Source: Lyophyllum atratum (lineage: Eukaryota; Basidiomycota; Agaricomycetes; Agaricales; Lyophyllaceae). Taken from it: DNA of 64,000 nucleotides. A program made the position numbers and the translations under genes. Location of the stretch: the NCBI GenBank assembly GCA_014905825.1, contig JACGCN010000044.1, forward strand, positions 248,001 to 312,000, given 5' to 3'. The notes beneath the pieces were generated by a model, which worked only from the letters and a program-made list of their open reading frames with translations, did not search any database and was not told the origin of the DNA. Of the stretch, positions 42,456-53,456 are shown piece after piece (position 1 is the stretch's first letter; each line of letters begins with the position of its first letter).

Positions 42456-45200
42456 ATGGGCCGTACCCTTGACACTGCGGAATCGAACAATAGCCTCACG
42501 GTGCGGGATAACCGCACAGGTAAGGTGTACAATGTCCCGTAAGTACTTTCCGCACTTCTTCCGTGGTGGTACTCCAGAGTGTTCTGGGCGCCCGGTAGCA
42601 ATTTGCAGGATGGGTCTGACGCGTCATTTCGGGTTTGCAGGATTGCCGACAACACTGTCCCGGCGACAGCATTCAAAGCCATGGCTGCACCCAGGGCGCC
42701 TGGAGAACGAGAGGAGAACGAGACGGAGAAAGGCCTGAGGGTGGCCGACAAGGGCTTCCTGAACACTGCTGTTATGCGGAGTACGATCACGTTCATTGAC
42801 GGGGACGCCGGAGGTACGTTAGCTCGATATCCTTAGCCTACTCGGTGACATGAGATGTAAACTGATGCTGTTATAGTTCTGCGCTACAGGTACATGGGCC
42901 CTTGTCGTGGTGCAGTGAAGCAGGCTTTGACAGTTTGAGAACAGAGGATACCCCATCGAACAACTAGCGCTACATTCATCGCATCTCGAAACTGGTCCGT
43001 CCAACTACCAATTTCTCGGCGGATCATCGCTAATTTTAGGTACCAGCCTATCTTCTCATGTACGGTGCACTTCCCTCCGCGTCGCAGCTTTCCCTCTTCG
43101 AGGGTGAGGTCATGCACCACGGAACTGTCCATGCCGACGCAGAGCAGTTCTGCCGCTCCTTCCGGTAAGAACATCGCCCCTCCTGTGTTCATCTCTAATT
43201 GCCCAACCCTCCAGTTACGACGCGCATCCGATGGCCATTCTGACGAGCGCGTTTGCGTACTTGGGGTCATACTATAGCGAGGCAAATCCTTCTCTGCAAG
43301 GTGCGTGTTTGCAATACACAAGTCGGTATTTGCTCACTAGTTTGACATTCAACAGGCCAGAACATATATACCCGCGGCGACAAAGCATCACTGGCACTAA
43401 TGGATAAGCAGATCTACAGACTGATCGGCAAAGCTACGACACTCGCCGCGTGCGTAATATATCCATTTCTTCGAGAATTCAGAACCAACTTTCTTGTAGT
43501 ATGGCCTACCGCGTCCGCCAAGGCCGAGAATTCGTAACGCCCCCAACAAACCTCAGTTATACCGGCTCGTGCGTAGTACCTGCTTTCCATACCCACCAAT
43601 TAGCCAACGTTTCTGCAGCTTCTTATACCAAATGGACCATCTGGGCGAGGAGAACTATGTGCCGAATCCGACTCTCGTGAAGGCCTTGGACGTCCTTTTC
43701 CTACTCCATGCTGACCACGAGCTGAATGCTTCCGCAACCACAGTGTTGCAGACTGGCAGCTCACTCGTGGATCCATATTCCGCAATCGCGTAAGTTCAAA
43801 ACGTCGTCTTTCATACTACGCCTCTAGATTGACACCGCGCGGTATGCAGAGCTGGCTGCGCGTCGTTATAGTGAGTCGCGTTGTTCTCTATGAGACTGAC
43901 TTGACTGACTGAACTGCTGATCCAGCGGACCTCTGCATGGTATGCTGCTCTTCATGTTATTCGAGCAATAGTCGTGCTCATCGTGCTCTAAACAGGTGGC
44001 GCCAATGAGGCGGTCATTAGGATGTTGATATCCATTGGAAAGTATGTACGGTGTTGATCTCTGTGGCATGATCTGATCGAGTTTTGCATCTAGGCCAGAG
44101 AATGTCCCTGCTTTCTTGGAGGCTGTCAAAAAGCGCGAAAAGGTGCTTTCTGGCTTTGGGCATCGGTGTGTAAATTCTTAAACGCGTCGAATGTCCGTTC
44201 TTAACCGGCAATTTACTTTCCAGAGTTTACAAAACCGTGAGCTGCAAAACATCCCTATCTAGTCAACAGACTAAGTTGAGGCACTTTTGTCTAGTCGGAT
44301 CCCCGTTCCTTCATTGTCCGCAAAACGGCAGATGAAGTCTTCAAGATGTAAGCTCTACACATACCTTCAACGGGCTTCAAGCTAAGCAGCCACGCCCCTC
44401 AGCACAGGCAAAGATGAACTGCTTGAGACAGCCATGGCGTTGCATGAAGCTGCGATGAAGGATGAATATTTCATCAAACGCAAGCTCGCACCGAATGTCG
44501 ACTTCTGGTATGTCTCGCCTCCCTCCACGCTGATAACATATGTTCGGCTCCTGACCACGCGTTTCGTCCTTTAGGAGGTAAGAAAAAAATCGTTGCGATA
44601 TTCCGAGCGTGACGGAAGGCTGATCCACAATTCGCATCAGTGGATTGATTTACCGCGCCATGGGTGGGTGTTTCGATGGATGACCTCCGCAGCCTATCTA
44701 ATACTGACGGTTCGTGGTACAGGTTTCCCTCTCGATTTCTTCCCGGTGTTGTTCGCTGTTCCTCGGGTTGTTGGGTGGCTCGCTCACTGGCGACAGGTAT
44801 GTTTGTTGCCTTTGATTAGAACAATGTTTACGCCAGTTCTGTCAATAGATGATGCTCCAAGAAGGGGGTGTCAAGATTTGGCGACCGCGACAGGTGAGAA
44901 GGCGCGACCATATGCATCCCTCTGCTATGGTTCTCAGGTATTTTTCCAGATCTACGTCGGGGAGGGGAAGCGCGACTATGTTCCCGTCGAGAAGCGGGTG
45001 CCGGTCGAAGGTCCCAAGGTCACACCGTCGGTCGTGATACACTCCGGGTGAGTTTGGCCGCTTCATGAATTACTGCCTCGGGCCTTGGCACAGATGGTGG
45101 TCATGACGACACGTTGTTGACTGCCGGTTTTTCCACTCTCAGCATAACGAAGAGGACGAACCTCGCATCGTTCAAGGGCAAGGTTTCTGCGAAGCTATAA
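42456..45200 (+). CDS. Citrate synthase with C-terminal PTS1 (-AKL)
   Basis: Condenses acetyl-CoA (or propionyl-CoA, for a 2-methylcitrate synthase) with oxaloacetate. The start is ATG 42456 ([20 protein letters not shown]), with no Arg-rich presequence. Exons encode [120 protein letters not shown] (active-site His), [23 protein letters not shown] (His) and APNVDFWSGLIHQAMGFPLD (Asp). The tail is [20 protein letters not shown] and IHSG. Its last intron (45048-45142) begins GTGAGT. Spliced, it adds [18 protein letters not shown] to TAA 45198-45200, a peroxisomal tail. Unspliced, it stops at TGA 45049-45051. More than ten introns are present. Product and catalytic residues are firm; which acyl-CoA it prefers and the dual form are inference. 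Confidence 0.92.
45048..45142 (+). other. Last intron deciding presence of PTS1
   Basis: The donor GTGAGTTTGG overlaps an in-frame GGG TGA, so retention ends the protein at ...VVIHSG. The acceptor CCACTCTCAG leads to an exon ending in codons for S-A-K-L. A second possible acceptor upstream (GGCACAG near 45092) would stop after four more residues without AKL. Confidence 0.65.
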
Positions 45201-45457
45201 TCAAAATTGTATTATACCAGTCACTCTACGTAGGAATGCTGTGCTTCTGGGGTGAAATGAAAGGGGGATCGGGAGGGATTACTCCGAGCATCATTGTCGG
45301 AGATGGAATGAGGGGTATTTTGACATATTTGCACGCCTTGTTGGTCTTTTACAAAATAGATTGGAAACAACGGCGTTCCCTTCAATCATCCTCATTTCCA
45401 CCGCGTGCTCCCCTCCCTCTCCTTATAACGCCCCCCTCATTGAACACCATCCCTAAG

Positions 45458-46276
45458 ATGTTCTCCACACTCTTTACCATCGCGCTCCTTGCTGCCCCCG
45501 CCCTTGCTGAATTCGCCGTCAGCACCCCAACCCTTACCCAGGTACGTCCGTGGTGGCCCGTCATTTTTCGGCACGCCTAACTACCCCGCCTTTTAGTGCA
45601 AAGATGCAAAGATCTCCTGGGAGGCCACCAAGGGTCCTTACAACATCATTGCCGTGCCCGCTGAGGACCCCTGCAGTGACGTTCTGTACGTGCAGCCACT
45701 CCACATTTGCTGGTGACGCGTTCTGACTTCTTCTCTCCAGAGCCGATCTTGGTGACCACCAAGGCACTTCCATGACCTGGAAAGTCGCCCTCCCCGCTTC
45801 AATGAAAGTCCAGCTGTCGGTGGAGGATGCTAATGGTGATGAGGCGTGGAGTGGAATTGTCAGTCTTGGACCATCATGATCATGGCCATCAGCCGAGCTC
45901 ACAACCATCTCTATATTACAGATCACCGTTGAGAAGAGCGACGATGTTTCTTGCATCCCTGCCGCCCTCGTCAAGCCTGTGACCAAGCCCGACTCGCTCG
46001 CTCCCTCAAAGTCTGGTTCCACGTGAGTATCACTACATCCTGGCAACTCTGGAGAGAAATTGACTCCCGCATAGCGTTGTTGTTACGCCCACTACGACCG
46101 TTCAGGCCAATGTCCCCGGAACGACTGGGGCCGCCGGTGCCAACCCCCCCGCCGCTGTCGGTGCTGCTGGTGCCAACCCCTTGGGTCTTGGCAACGGTGC
46201 ATTGAACATGCGTCAAGCCAGCACACCCCTCGTGGTGCTCGGTGCCCTCGGCGCCATCCTCGCCTTTTCTCTCTAA
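45458..46276 (+). CDS. GPI-anchored secreted protein, Kre9/Knh1-like domain
   Basis: The start is ATG 45458, about 35 bp after CCTTATAACG, a weak TATA box. A signal peptide (MFSTLFTIALLAAPALAEFA) is followed by one Ig-like domain with Cys residues (CKDAKISWEATKGPYNIIAV, DPCSDVL, TSMTWKVALPASMKVQLSVE, DDVSCIPAALVK). After a Ser/Thr/Ala/Pro-rich region come Gly/Ala/Asn repeats (GAAGANPPAAVGAAGANPLG) and a terminal hydrophobic GPI signal (TPLVVLGALGAILAFSL), TAA 46274-46276. The domain resembles the Ser-Thr-rich GPI family of mushrooms, with members linked to the cell wall. Four introns. Surface location is well supported; biochemical role is not known. Confidence 0.75.
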
Positions 46277-46740
46277 CGATACCCCCACGCCACGCACGCC
46301 GATTGTGACTGGATGAATTCCCTGTGCATAGTGCGAGCCACCGGCTCTTCTTAATCCGGTGCTGGTCTTTTCTTGTTCGACATCTCGTTGGGTTGAGTGG
46401 TTCTGCGAATCCCATATTGTATGGAGGATTTGCTGCTGGTTTTGATGGGTTTTTTTCTCGATTTTGGTGGATGCTTGACGTCGAACAACAAAGTTGAGCT
46501 GGGTGATCTATTAATTACAGCGACATCTGATACAATACATGTTCCGATACGCATACATACGCGTTGTTGTGTTTCTACCTATCGTTATTGTTCATATACC
46601 CCGGGTCTTTTTTCATTTGAGCTTTGATAGAGAAGAATGCAGTTTCAAGTTTCAAGTTTCATGAATTGGATGTGTAAGGTCGTCGATCGATCGTGATTTA
46701 GAATTTGAGTGGATGGCAAGATCTTTGTTTTGCAACCCCC
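46277..46740. other. Intergenic, no gene seen
   Basis: This holds the 3' flank of the GPI-protein gene and the promoter of PCC1. T-rich and containing the dyad GTCGATCGATCG at about 46681. No coding sequence was recognised. Confidence 0.45.
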
Positions 46741-47133
46741 ATGGCTACTCCGTCAGACTGGCATAATATGTGAGGCTCGTCGTCCAGTACCTCCCGATTG
46801 TCAAGACCTCATATCCCTGAGCAAAGAACCCTTGAAATACCATTCGCATCTAGCAAACATGCAACCTACGCAAAGCAGGCGATAGAGGTGGACGCAGAGC
46901 TCCAGCCACAGGCAGTCAAGCGGACGTTAGACGTGAAGGATAACCTACTAATCGCGTATGTCCGACTCGTTGGACAATTAAGAGGAGGCTAACGGTAAAC
47001 GGACTAAAGAACGTTCAGTACTCTCACCATCCGGCTCGCGCGTCTGACGACAAACGCATATCTCGAGAACGTCGATTTGGTGATACGCACTCTCGAGGCC
47101 TTCGGGGCAGATGCGGACCGCAGACCCTCGTGA
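46741..47133 (+). CDS. PCC1: KEOPS/EKC complex subunit PCC1
   Basis: Pcc1 is the small dimerising subunit of the KEOPS complex that makes the tRNA t6A modification at position 37 and affects telomeres and transcription. Exons are 46741-46769, 46806-46955 and 47019-47133, giving 98 codons with stop. The protein reads MATPSDWHNI, PEQRTLEIPFASSKHATYAK, QAIEVDAELQPQAVKRTLDV, DNLLIATLTIRLARLTTNAY and ENVDLVIRTLEAFG. This matches the usual PCC1 length and order (strand LEIPF, DxExxP, L..LxxxVNxxL-like end). The first intron is only 36 nt. Without it the frame would start at TTG, so I chose the upstream ATG. It is tail-to-tail with the next gene, 162 bp apart. Confidence 0.82.
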
Positions 47134-47295
47134 TGGCTCAGACTCAATTTCGTTGGTGCTATCCCATGATACGGCGTATATACAAAAGAAATGCTAGATA
47201 CGATTTCACATTTCAAAAGTTCAAGATAAGTTCAGGGGGTGGACGCGTCCGTTTCGCATGCGGTACGTAGGGATCATCTGGGGGTGTGTACGGAT

Positions 47296-48846
47296 TTACT
47301 CGGCATTCGCCTCCTCGCCACCCTCGGTCTTCGCCTTCTTCTTCTTGCTCTTCTTGCTCTCCCGCAGATTCCGCGCGAGGGTCGCCTTGAGCTCCTCATC
47401 CTCCAACTCCTTCTCCGTCTTGACGAGCTCGGGCTTGTACCAGACGGGCGGGTGAGTGATCAGCGAAGGACCGCCCGGCAGGAGTGCGATAGTGAAGTGG
47501 AAGCCGGCGACGAAAGTGCCCGATGGAGTGTATCTGATTTCATTGATAACGATCAGCGGTGGTGGCGAATATGGATGGACGCCATTAGCTCTTACATGAC
47601 TTCGTAAGGCTTGACGAGGTTGTGCTGGACGGCTTCTTGCAGGCCCATGCGCGACCGCTTCTCGTCTTCCAGTGAGCGGATGTTGAAGGGGAACGCGCCT
47701 GCCTTCTTCTGCACCTCTGAGAACACGGCACGCGAGTTCTTCATTTTCAACTGGTAAGTGATCGTGGAATCACGCTGGTAGATCGTCGTTCGCGACTCTT
47801 CCAATCGGGCCTGAATGTTCCATCAAGTCATTTGCGCCACAGTAAGGTTATTTATGCGCGTACCTTGCCGTCTTCACCAGACGAGATCAGGACGTCCATG
47901 CCGTACACCTCACCCTCGGCAAACACCGCGGTCTCGAAGTCGCGCTTCTGCGCCTCGCTCGGGTTGAGAATGATGCGCTTTTTTCCATCGATGACATTCT
48001 GGGTCTGCTGACACGACAGCATGCCTTTTATGCAAAGGCGGGATCAGCGACCGTACACGTGCGGCAAAAAAAAGTACACACCTTCGACGGGTTTGCAGTC
48101 CCATGCCGAGGCGACGTTGTTAACAGCTTCTGTAACGTTCCAGTTCTTGTTTCCGACCTTGATGGTGCGCATCGCGAGTTCGGCGGCGTGCCATGCAGCC
48201 TTCACGACGTCGGCGCGGCGGCCGGTGGCAGGGTGCTCAGCAGTGGCGCCGACGACAATCGTCTCCGCGCTGATGGCGGCAAAGCCGTCGATTTGCGCAC
48301 CGAGCTGGATCTTGACAACATCGTCTTTACCCAATACCAGGTCGGATTGGGGATCCGATCTGCGAACACAGTTTCAGACATTGGCGCGATGGAGAGATCG
48401 CGGAAAATCGCACGCTAGGGGCGAGAAGTGCGCGACGGTGTTGTTCACGGAGATGCTGGTGGGGAACGCGAGGCCTGCGATGGGCGATTAACGGAGGGCG
48501 TAGGCAAAGTTTGGATCGCGAAAAGAACCACACACCCTTGTTGACTTTCGCACCCTTGACGGCCTTGTTGTAGACACCGCTGGTGCCCTGCTCGATAAGT
48601 TTGTCACCCTCAACGCAGAGATCGATGACTTTGGCGCCCTCGACGCTAAGTTCAATGAGCTTTTTAGTAACCTGATGGACGATGTCCGCTGCGGTCTAAA
48701 GGTTGCAAGTCGATGTCAGTAGACTTTTTTTCACCTGGCAGAACGGCGGTGACCTTGTATTTGGTAAGATCAGCCTCCGCAGAGGAAACTGCCTTTTTCT
48801 CTTCAGTCGCAGCGGGGGCGGCAGGGGCTTGTTCTGTATCAGACAT
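47296..48846 (-). CDS. PA2G4/p42-like (M24 fold, ribosome-associated) protein
   Basis: An EBP1/PA2G4 homologue, called curved DNA-binding protein p42 in fission yeast: an M24 aminopeptidase fold usually without peptidase activity, found with ribosomes and nucleic acids. The start is ATG 48844-48846 ([20 protein letters not shown]). Next come [175 protein letters not shown] and [14 protein letters not shown]. It ends with a Lys-rich tail [13 protein letters not shown] and EEANAE, TAA 47296-47298. The Ala/Glu-rich ends are as in PA2G4. Four introns. Identity is firm; function is by homology. Confidence 0.88.
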
Positions 48847-49790
48847 TTCTCGTGTTTCGCAGGCGTGAAGGGAGTAAAGGTGGTAATTCTCGATCGAAAA
48901 TGGTCGTTGCCACTCGCGGCTCTTATCTAATCATATCTCATCGCGTGCCACGACGCGACTCGCATTTGGGCGACGCGAGCACCAACTTCAAAACATTAGT
49001 ATCTCCAGCCTTGTTTCATTCATTGAAAAGTGATTTGCTGCGATGAACTGCTACCATGTGCCCTCATCTTCTCGCTGCCGACACGCGCTATACCGCTTGT
49101 CTCCAAGTCAGCCTGAGTTTGAAGCAGGTTGACGGAGACGCGGATTTCGTTAAATAAGCCACTTCAGTCTCTGTAGAAGAGTTCGGACATATATGGCTAT
49201 AATGTTGGCCTCGGCTTAGTAGCTAAAGGGATTGGTAGAATTGTGGTCGCAACAATGGACGGCTACCTCTTTTTAGGGCCTTACGGCTCCTCAAGTACTG
49301 AAGTTTTGACTTGCCTAAATCAGCTAAATTGCACTTTGCAAATGATTATCAGCTGCGAGTTCCGGTGAGGTGGTGGTAGCCATCTCGGACTTGAATGGAT
49401 CAGATCATTTTCAGCATGACGTTGTCCTCGATAACCCCTGTAGTCATAATGTACATCTGGATGTGGTATTTGTAGTCCAGACAATCCTTGAGAAACCTTC
49501 TAAGTAGAAAAATAGTGCCGGTTTAGAAAGTTGTGTGGGGAGCGAAGTCTTTGAACAAATAGATGTTAGCGACTAGGATGGCAAAGTCTAATGAATGTAC
49601 TCACTGGTAACAGTATCTTCCACTGGACCCGCTATAATGTACGAATAACATGCTGCAAAAGGACTAAAAATGATATTCCATGAGAGATGATGCAAAGCGA
49701 ATGTGACGATAGCAAATAAATATGTGAAAATGAGTGGCTGATGAACAATGCTAGGACGCAGTCCAGTGAAAGATGCAAATAAGCGAGGCT
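48847..49790. other. Intergenic, no gene seen
   Basis: 944 bp without recognisable coding sequence. It includes the promoter of the PA2G4-like gene and the 3' flank of the methyltransferase gene. AT-rich in its right half. I see no RNA gene or repeat. Confidence 0.5.
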
Positions 49791-51811
49791 CTACTGTCGT
49801 GGCTTCGAGCCAACGTAACAGCGCATGGAGCGACAGAGTTCTGGGGTGTCGGTCTTTGAGGTAGACGTCGAAGGTAAAGTGTCCACGGATTGGCGTTCCT
49901 CGTGAAGCTGGACCTTGGCTAGCATGGACCGCCAAACGCGCCAATTTGGACGCTCCCCTGGCGGTTCAGGCCAACCAAATTGAGGCGCGAGCGACGCCCG
50001 CATCCCAATGCGGTCTGTCATGTCACTTTTGCGACACATAATAAGCAGCTGCACCTAGATGCGTGAATATTAGGACTCACTTCTGCCAGGACGTCCATTC
50101 ATCATCAAAGGACTCTCGGGTCGAGGAATTCGACCTCGCGGACATCGCGACTACCTCTCCAGGGCGTGTCGTGCGCGTCACAAGCGGCATGTCGTCCGCA
50201 GCGTACAGTGCCTTGTACTCGTGCCATATCGCCTCCTTGCATCCCGTCACTCTGTTGACTACGCTAGCCAAGTGCATGTTGGTCCAAGTTGTACTGTGAG
50301 GACATACACTTTCATCAGAGGGAGTGGTACTTGGGTCCGGTTTAGAACGCCGTATTGACGCACTGGACGCTCCACTGGTAGCCGAATACATCTTCGACTC
50401 CCGGAGGGTAGTCCAGTCCAGAGAAGATTCGGCGGACGAAGGTGCTGATGCTGCTGGTTCCATACTAGAATTCGGGGGAAGCGGAACCTTGAGTGGCGGG
50501 TGGATTTGGACATCAACGAACGAGGAGCTGAAATAGAAGGGGAGGACTGAGAGGAGATTAGATGCGATAAATCGAGAGGAAAGCATCGCCTCCCAAGCAG
50601 CTTTGAGTTTAGAGTGGTCTCGAGGGTCTTGTGTACGATCGAATTCTGACATCGAAGGCGCACGAGGGGTGTAAGATAGATACGGGTGGTTGTCAATGTA
50701 TGCCGACGACTGTGGGCTGGTGAGCGGCGGTGTCATGGAATTAACTGTCAAGGTGGATCTCGGGGAATTCAGATCGAAGCGTTCAAAGTGTTCCTCGAAT
50801 GTCGCACTCCATGGATCTGACATTATTGTCGTTGAACTTTTGCTGGAGAGTGCACTAGAAAGTGCAAATTCTAACGGCGGTAGATCAATGGAGATGGGTG
50901 ATGGCCGAGGCCGGGTGCGCGGTGCGCGTTGCGGAGGCAGGGCGCATGGAAAAATTGGGTCTTCCTCTATCACCTGTGCAAATTGTGAGATAGGGTCCAC
51001 AACCCCTGGTTGGATATTGGTGCTATGTATGCCTACCTCAATGACACCCCCTGGCTTCATGATCCGTGCGACTTCCTGAAACATCACGTTAGTGCTATAG
51101 ATGAAGTAGTAGATGGAGATGCGTGCCTCGAATACAAACTGCCACTAAATGGCGAACCCTGATGAGCACAGAACCACAGCAAAGGAGAATTAAGAATACC
51201 TCGTCCTCTGGTACCCCAAGTCCAATATTAACTATTCTCACATAGTCGAAGTGAGAGGCTGAGAATTGCAAACCATCCAATCTGGGAGACGCGTCAAGTA
51301 AAGTGAAAAGTCCCATGGAAGGAAGGTTAATTACAAGTTTCCATGAACCCATTTAACACGATGTGCGATTTCTTTATGTGGTTCCATGCCCTTGGCGAAG
51401 AGATTTGGCTGAATGTCCCTGACATCGTAGCCAACGATCGTGCTGCTCTGTCATCTTCCGTGAGTTATGGAAATGAGACGGCGGCTGAATTACCAACCTG
51501 CCACTCTTTGGCAGCTTCGATCGCCCAATAGCCACTCCCACATCCCAAATCAAGGACAACTGCTGGGGGAGTGTCGAACTGGTGCACTGTGAGGTTCTGG
51601 CAGCATGTCTTCATTACCATATTGTCCCATATATCACTAGAGATGGATGCCAGTTAAGCAAATAAAACACGGTGCTCGACGCGACGTACAAGGCGGCCGA
51701 CGAGTCCCCAGTGTGCTCCACGGGATAGGGTACATCCCCAGGTCTGCGTCGGAAGATTTTTGCGTTCATCAGGACAGCCTCGACATTTGTTTCAACGCCG
51801 CTATTCACCAT
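49791..51811 (-). CDS. SAM-dependent methyltransferase (class I), basidiomycete type
   Basis: The start is ATG 51809-51811 (MVNSGVETNVEAVLMNAKIF, FRRRPGDVPYPVEHTG). Motif I is seen in full (PAVVLDLGCGSGYW, AIEAAKEWQ), followed by YDVRDIQPNLFAKG, RVKWVHGNL, LDGLQFSASHFDYVRIVNIG, LGVPEDE, VARIMKPGGVIEV. A long Ser/Pro-rich insertion follows and then ALYAADDMPLVTR. The last intron begins GTGAGTCC right after codons for SWQ, ends at GCAAAAG, and leads to APQFGWPEPPGERPNWRVWR, then ELCRSMRCYVGSK, TAG 49791-49793. Stopping at TGA 50077-50079 would miss this conserved-looking end. The middle intron near 51100-51200 is hard to place. Target substrate is unknown; similar genes are common in mushroom genomes. 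Confidence 0.78.
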
Positions 51812-52027
51812 GGTTAGGCGTCTATCTTGGTACCTCGAGGGGGAAGGCGGATAAGAGCCACTGAGAGTATGACGGCAGGGCCGTCGTGGATATATAAGTC
51901 CCGTAAATCTCTACATATTTTCCAACCCATGATGGCCGAAAGTTGGCGAGGAGGGTCGCCCCTCGTGTGAATTTCAATGATATCGCCACATGCCGGGTTG
52001 CTGATCGCTCCGTGCTCACGGTTCTTT
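51812..52027. promoter_or_regulatory. Bidirectional promoter, methyltransferase / NDUFB8
   Basis: 216 bp lie between the two divergent ATGs. A TATATAAG string at about 51892 (GGATATATAAGTCC) could serve the methyltransferase or the NDUFB8 side. Confidence 0.45.
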
Positions 52028-52618
52028 ATGACTACCACCATTGCTCTCCGCCGCGTTGCGGCGGCGACTTCATCCACCAGCCGTCTAGCCACTCTCCGCT
52101 ATGCGCGGCAACAAGATGCCCGGACAATGTCAACCTCGACACAGAAGGAGGAATGCGACCCCCAATTGAATGGCTACCCCCGACTCCCATATGTTTCGAG
52201 ACAGACTCTCCCACCTAAAGGATGGTGGGATAACCAGATGCGAAGAAATCTCGGTGATCCTGTGCGTTCCATTTCTCGTGTGCGCATTTCGTTCCTTAAC
52301 TTGATTGGTCTACTAGTTACATGAAGAAGACGAAGTTCTATCCATGTGGGGCCCAGATGTCCCTCCCTTGCCGCCTCAGACAGCTCTTCGGGATCTCCTC
52401 ATCGCCACCTCTGTTTTTGTTGGGTTCGGTTTACTTGTGAAGTATGCCCTTGTGCCAGAGCCACCTGCAATTCGCCGCGAGTACCCGTTCAATGGACTTG
52501 TGACTGAGCTTGGCGGTCTGGAGGAGAATAAGGTCCGCAGTTCACTACGCCTAAATCTTATCCTGTGATTTAACATGTTGTTCTCAAGGCTCGACCGGAG
52601 TCCATAGACGAGTATTAA
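52028..52618 (+). CDS. NADH:ubiquinone oxidoreductase subunit NDUFB8
   Basis: An accessory subunit of the membrane arm of mitochondrial complex I. Exons 52028-52261, 52317-52532 and 52589-52618 give 160 codons with stop, all in frame. The N-terminus is an Arg-rich presequence (MTTTIALRRVAAATSSTSRL). Next are DPQLNGYPRLPYVSRQTLPP, GWWDNQMRRNLGDPLHEEDE, VLSMWGPDVPPLPPQTALRD, one membrane helix (LLIATSVFVGFGLLVKYAL) and VPEPPAIRREYPFNGLVTEL, then GGLEENKARPESIDEY. This matches fungal NDUFB8 (about 160-190 aa) in length and order. Its 3' end is followed by a long gene-free gap. Confidence 0.9.
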
Positions 52619-53456
52619 ATACATCCCTTTGTACCAGTCGAGAAAAGCCGTCAGTCGCAATACATTCCGGGTGTCCGATTCGATGCCTCAGGTCTTTCGG
52701 TGTTGGGACGTCCAATCTTCTAGGGGTGGGAGTTCACCAATTACCATTTCACTGCTCGAATCCGAATTTTTGGACCTGGCTTCAAAATGTGATTCCGACT
52801 TCCACTGGTTAATGGACTTAGCGCTGATAGACTGGCGCGAGTAAGGAAGAACATGGTAACGTGCAGCTCAGTCGGACAAGGCTAGCTCAAGATGCGGATG
52901 AGAAAGACTTATGTTCCCCCCTGCAGAACCTTCAATCAGGAATGAATTCACGAAATGTTCTCAATCCTGGGAGAATGAAGCATATAAGGAGACTTGATGA
53001 AGTTCATCCGCGGAAAACATCATGTTTCGGGTCAAACGTCGGGAGAGCATAACTTTCGGAAAGGTGCAAAAATAATAGCAGCAACTTGTTTCGATCAAGT
53101 GACCTCGGGGTTGCACCAAGTTATGGGCCCCGCGCGCTTCCAGCTGCGCCATGCTGCTCTTAAAGGTAATGAGCGACTGGGAACATTTATCCATGTACAA
53201 TGTAAATCTTAGCAAGGTCCTAATAGTAATGTCAAGAAATGGTTGTGAGTTATAAAGATGGTCAGGGGTCACTGATCGAACGACGACCTGTAACCCCGTT
53301 TGTCGCATCTGGTAGGTTGACTGTCGGATACGAATTCGACCCGACATCGATATCAGGGACAATAGGCAGAATTTAGCGTCTGCCCTAGGGGCAGGAAGCA
53401 TTTGGGAAGCATAAAAGTTTTATGCTGGGTTGCGATGGAGTAAGAAGGCCACGTGT
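52619..53456. other. Intergenic with TATA-like element for CAF120-like gene
   Basis: 838 bp with no recognised gene. The string CATAAAAGTTTTATG near 53410 resembles a TATA box for the downstream gene. No RNA gene or repeat was seen. Confidence 0.45.
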
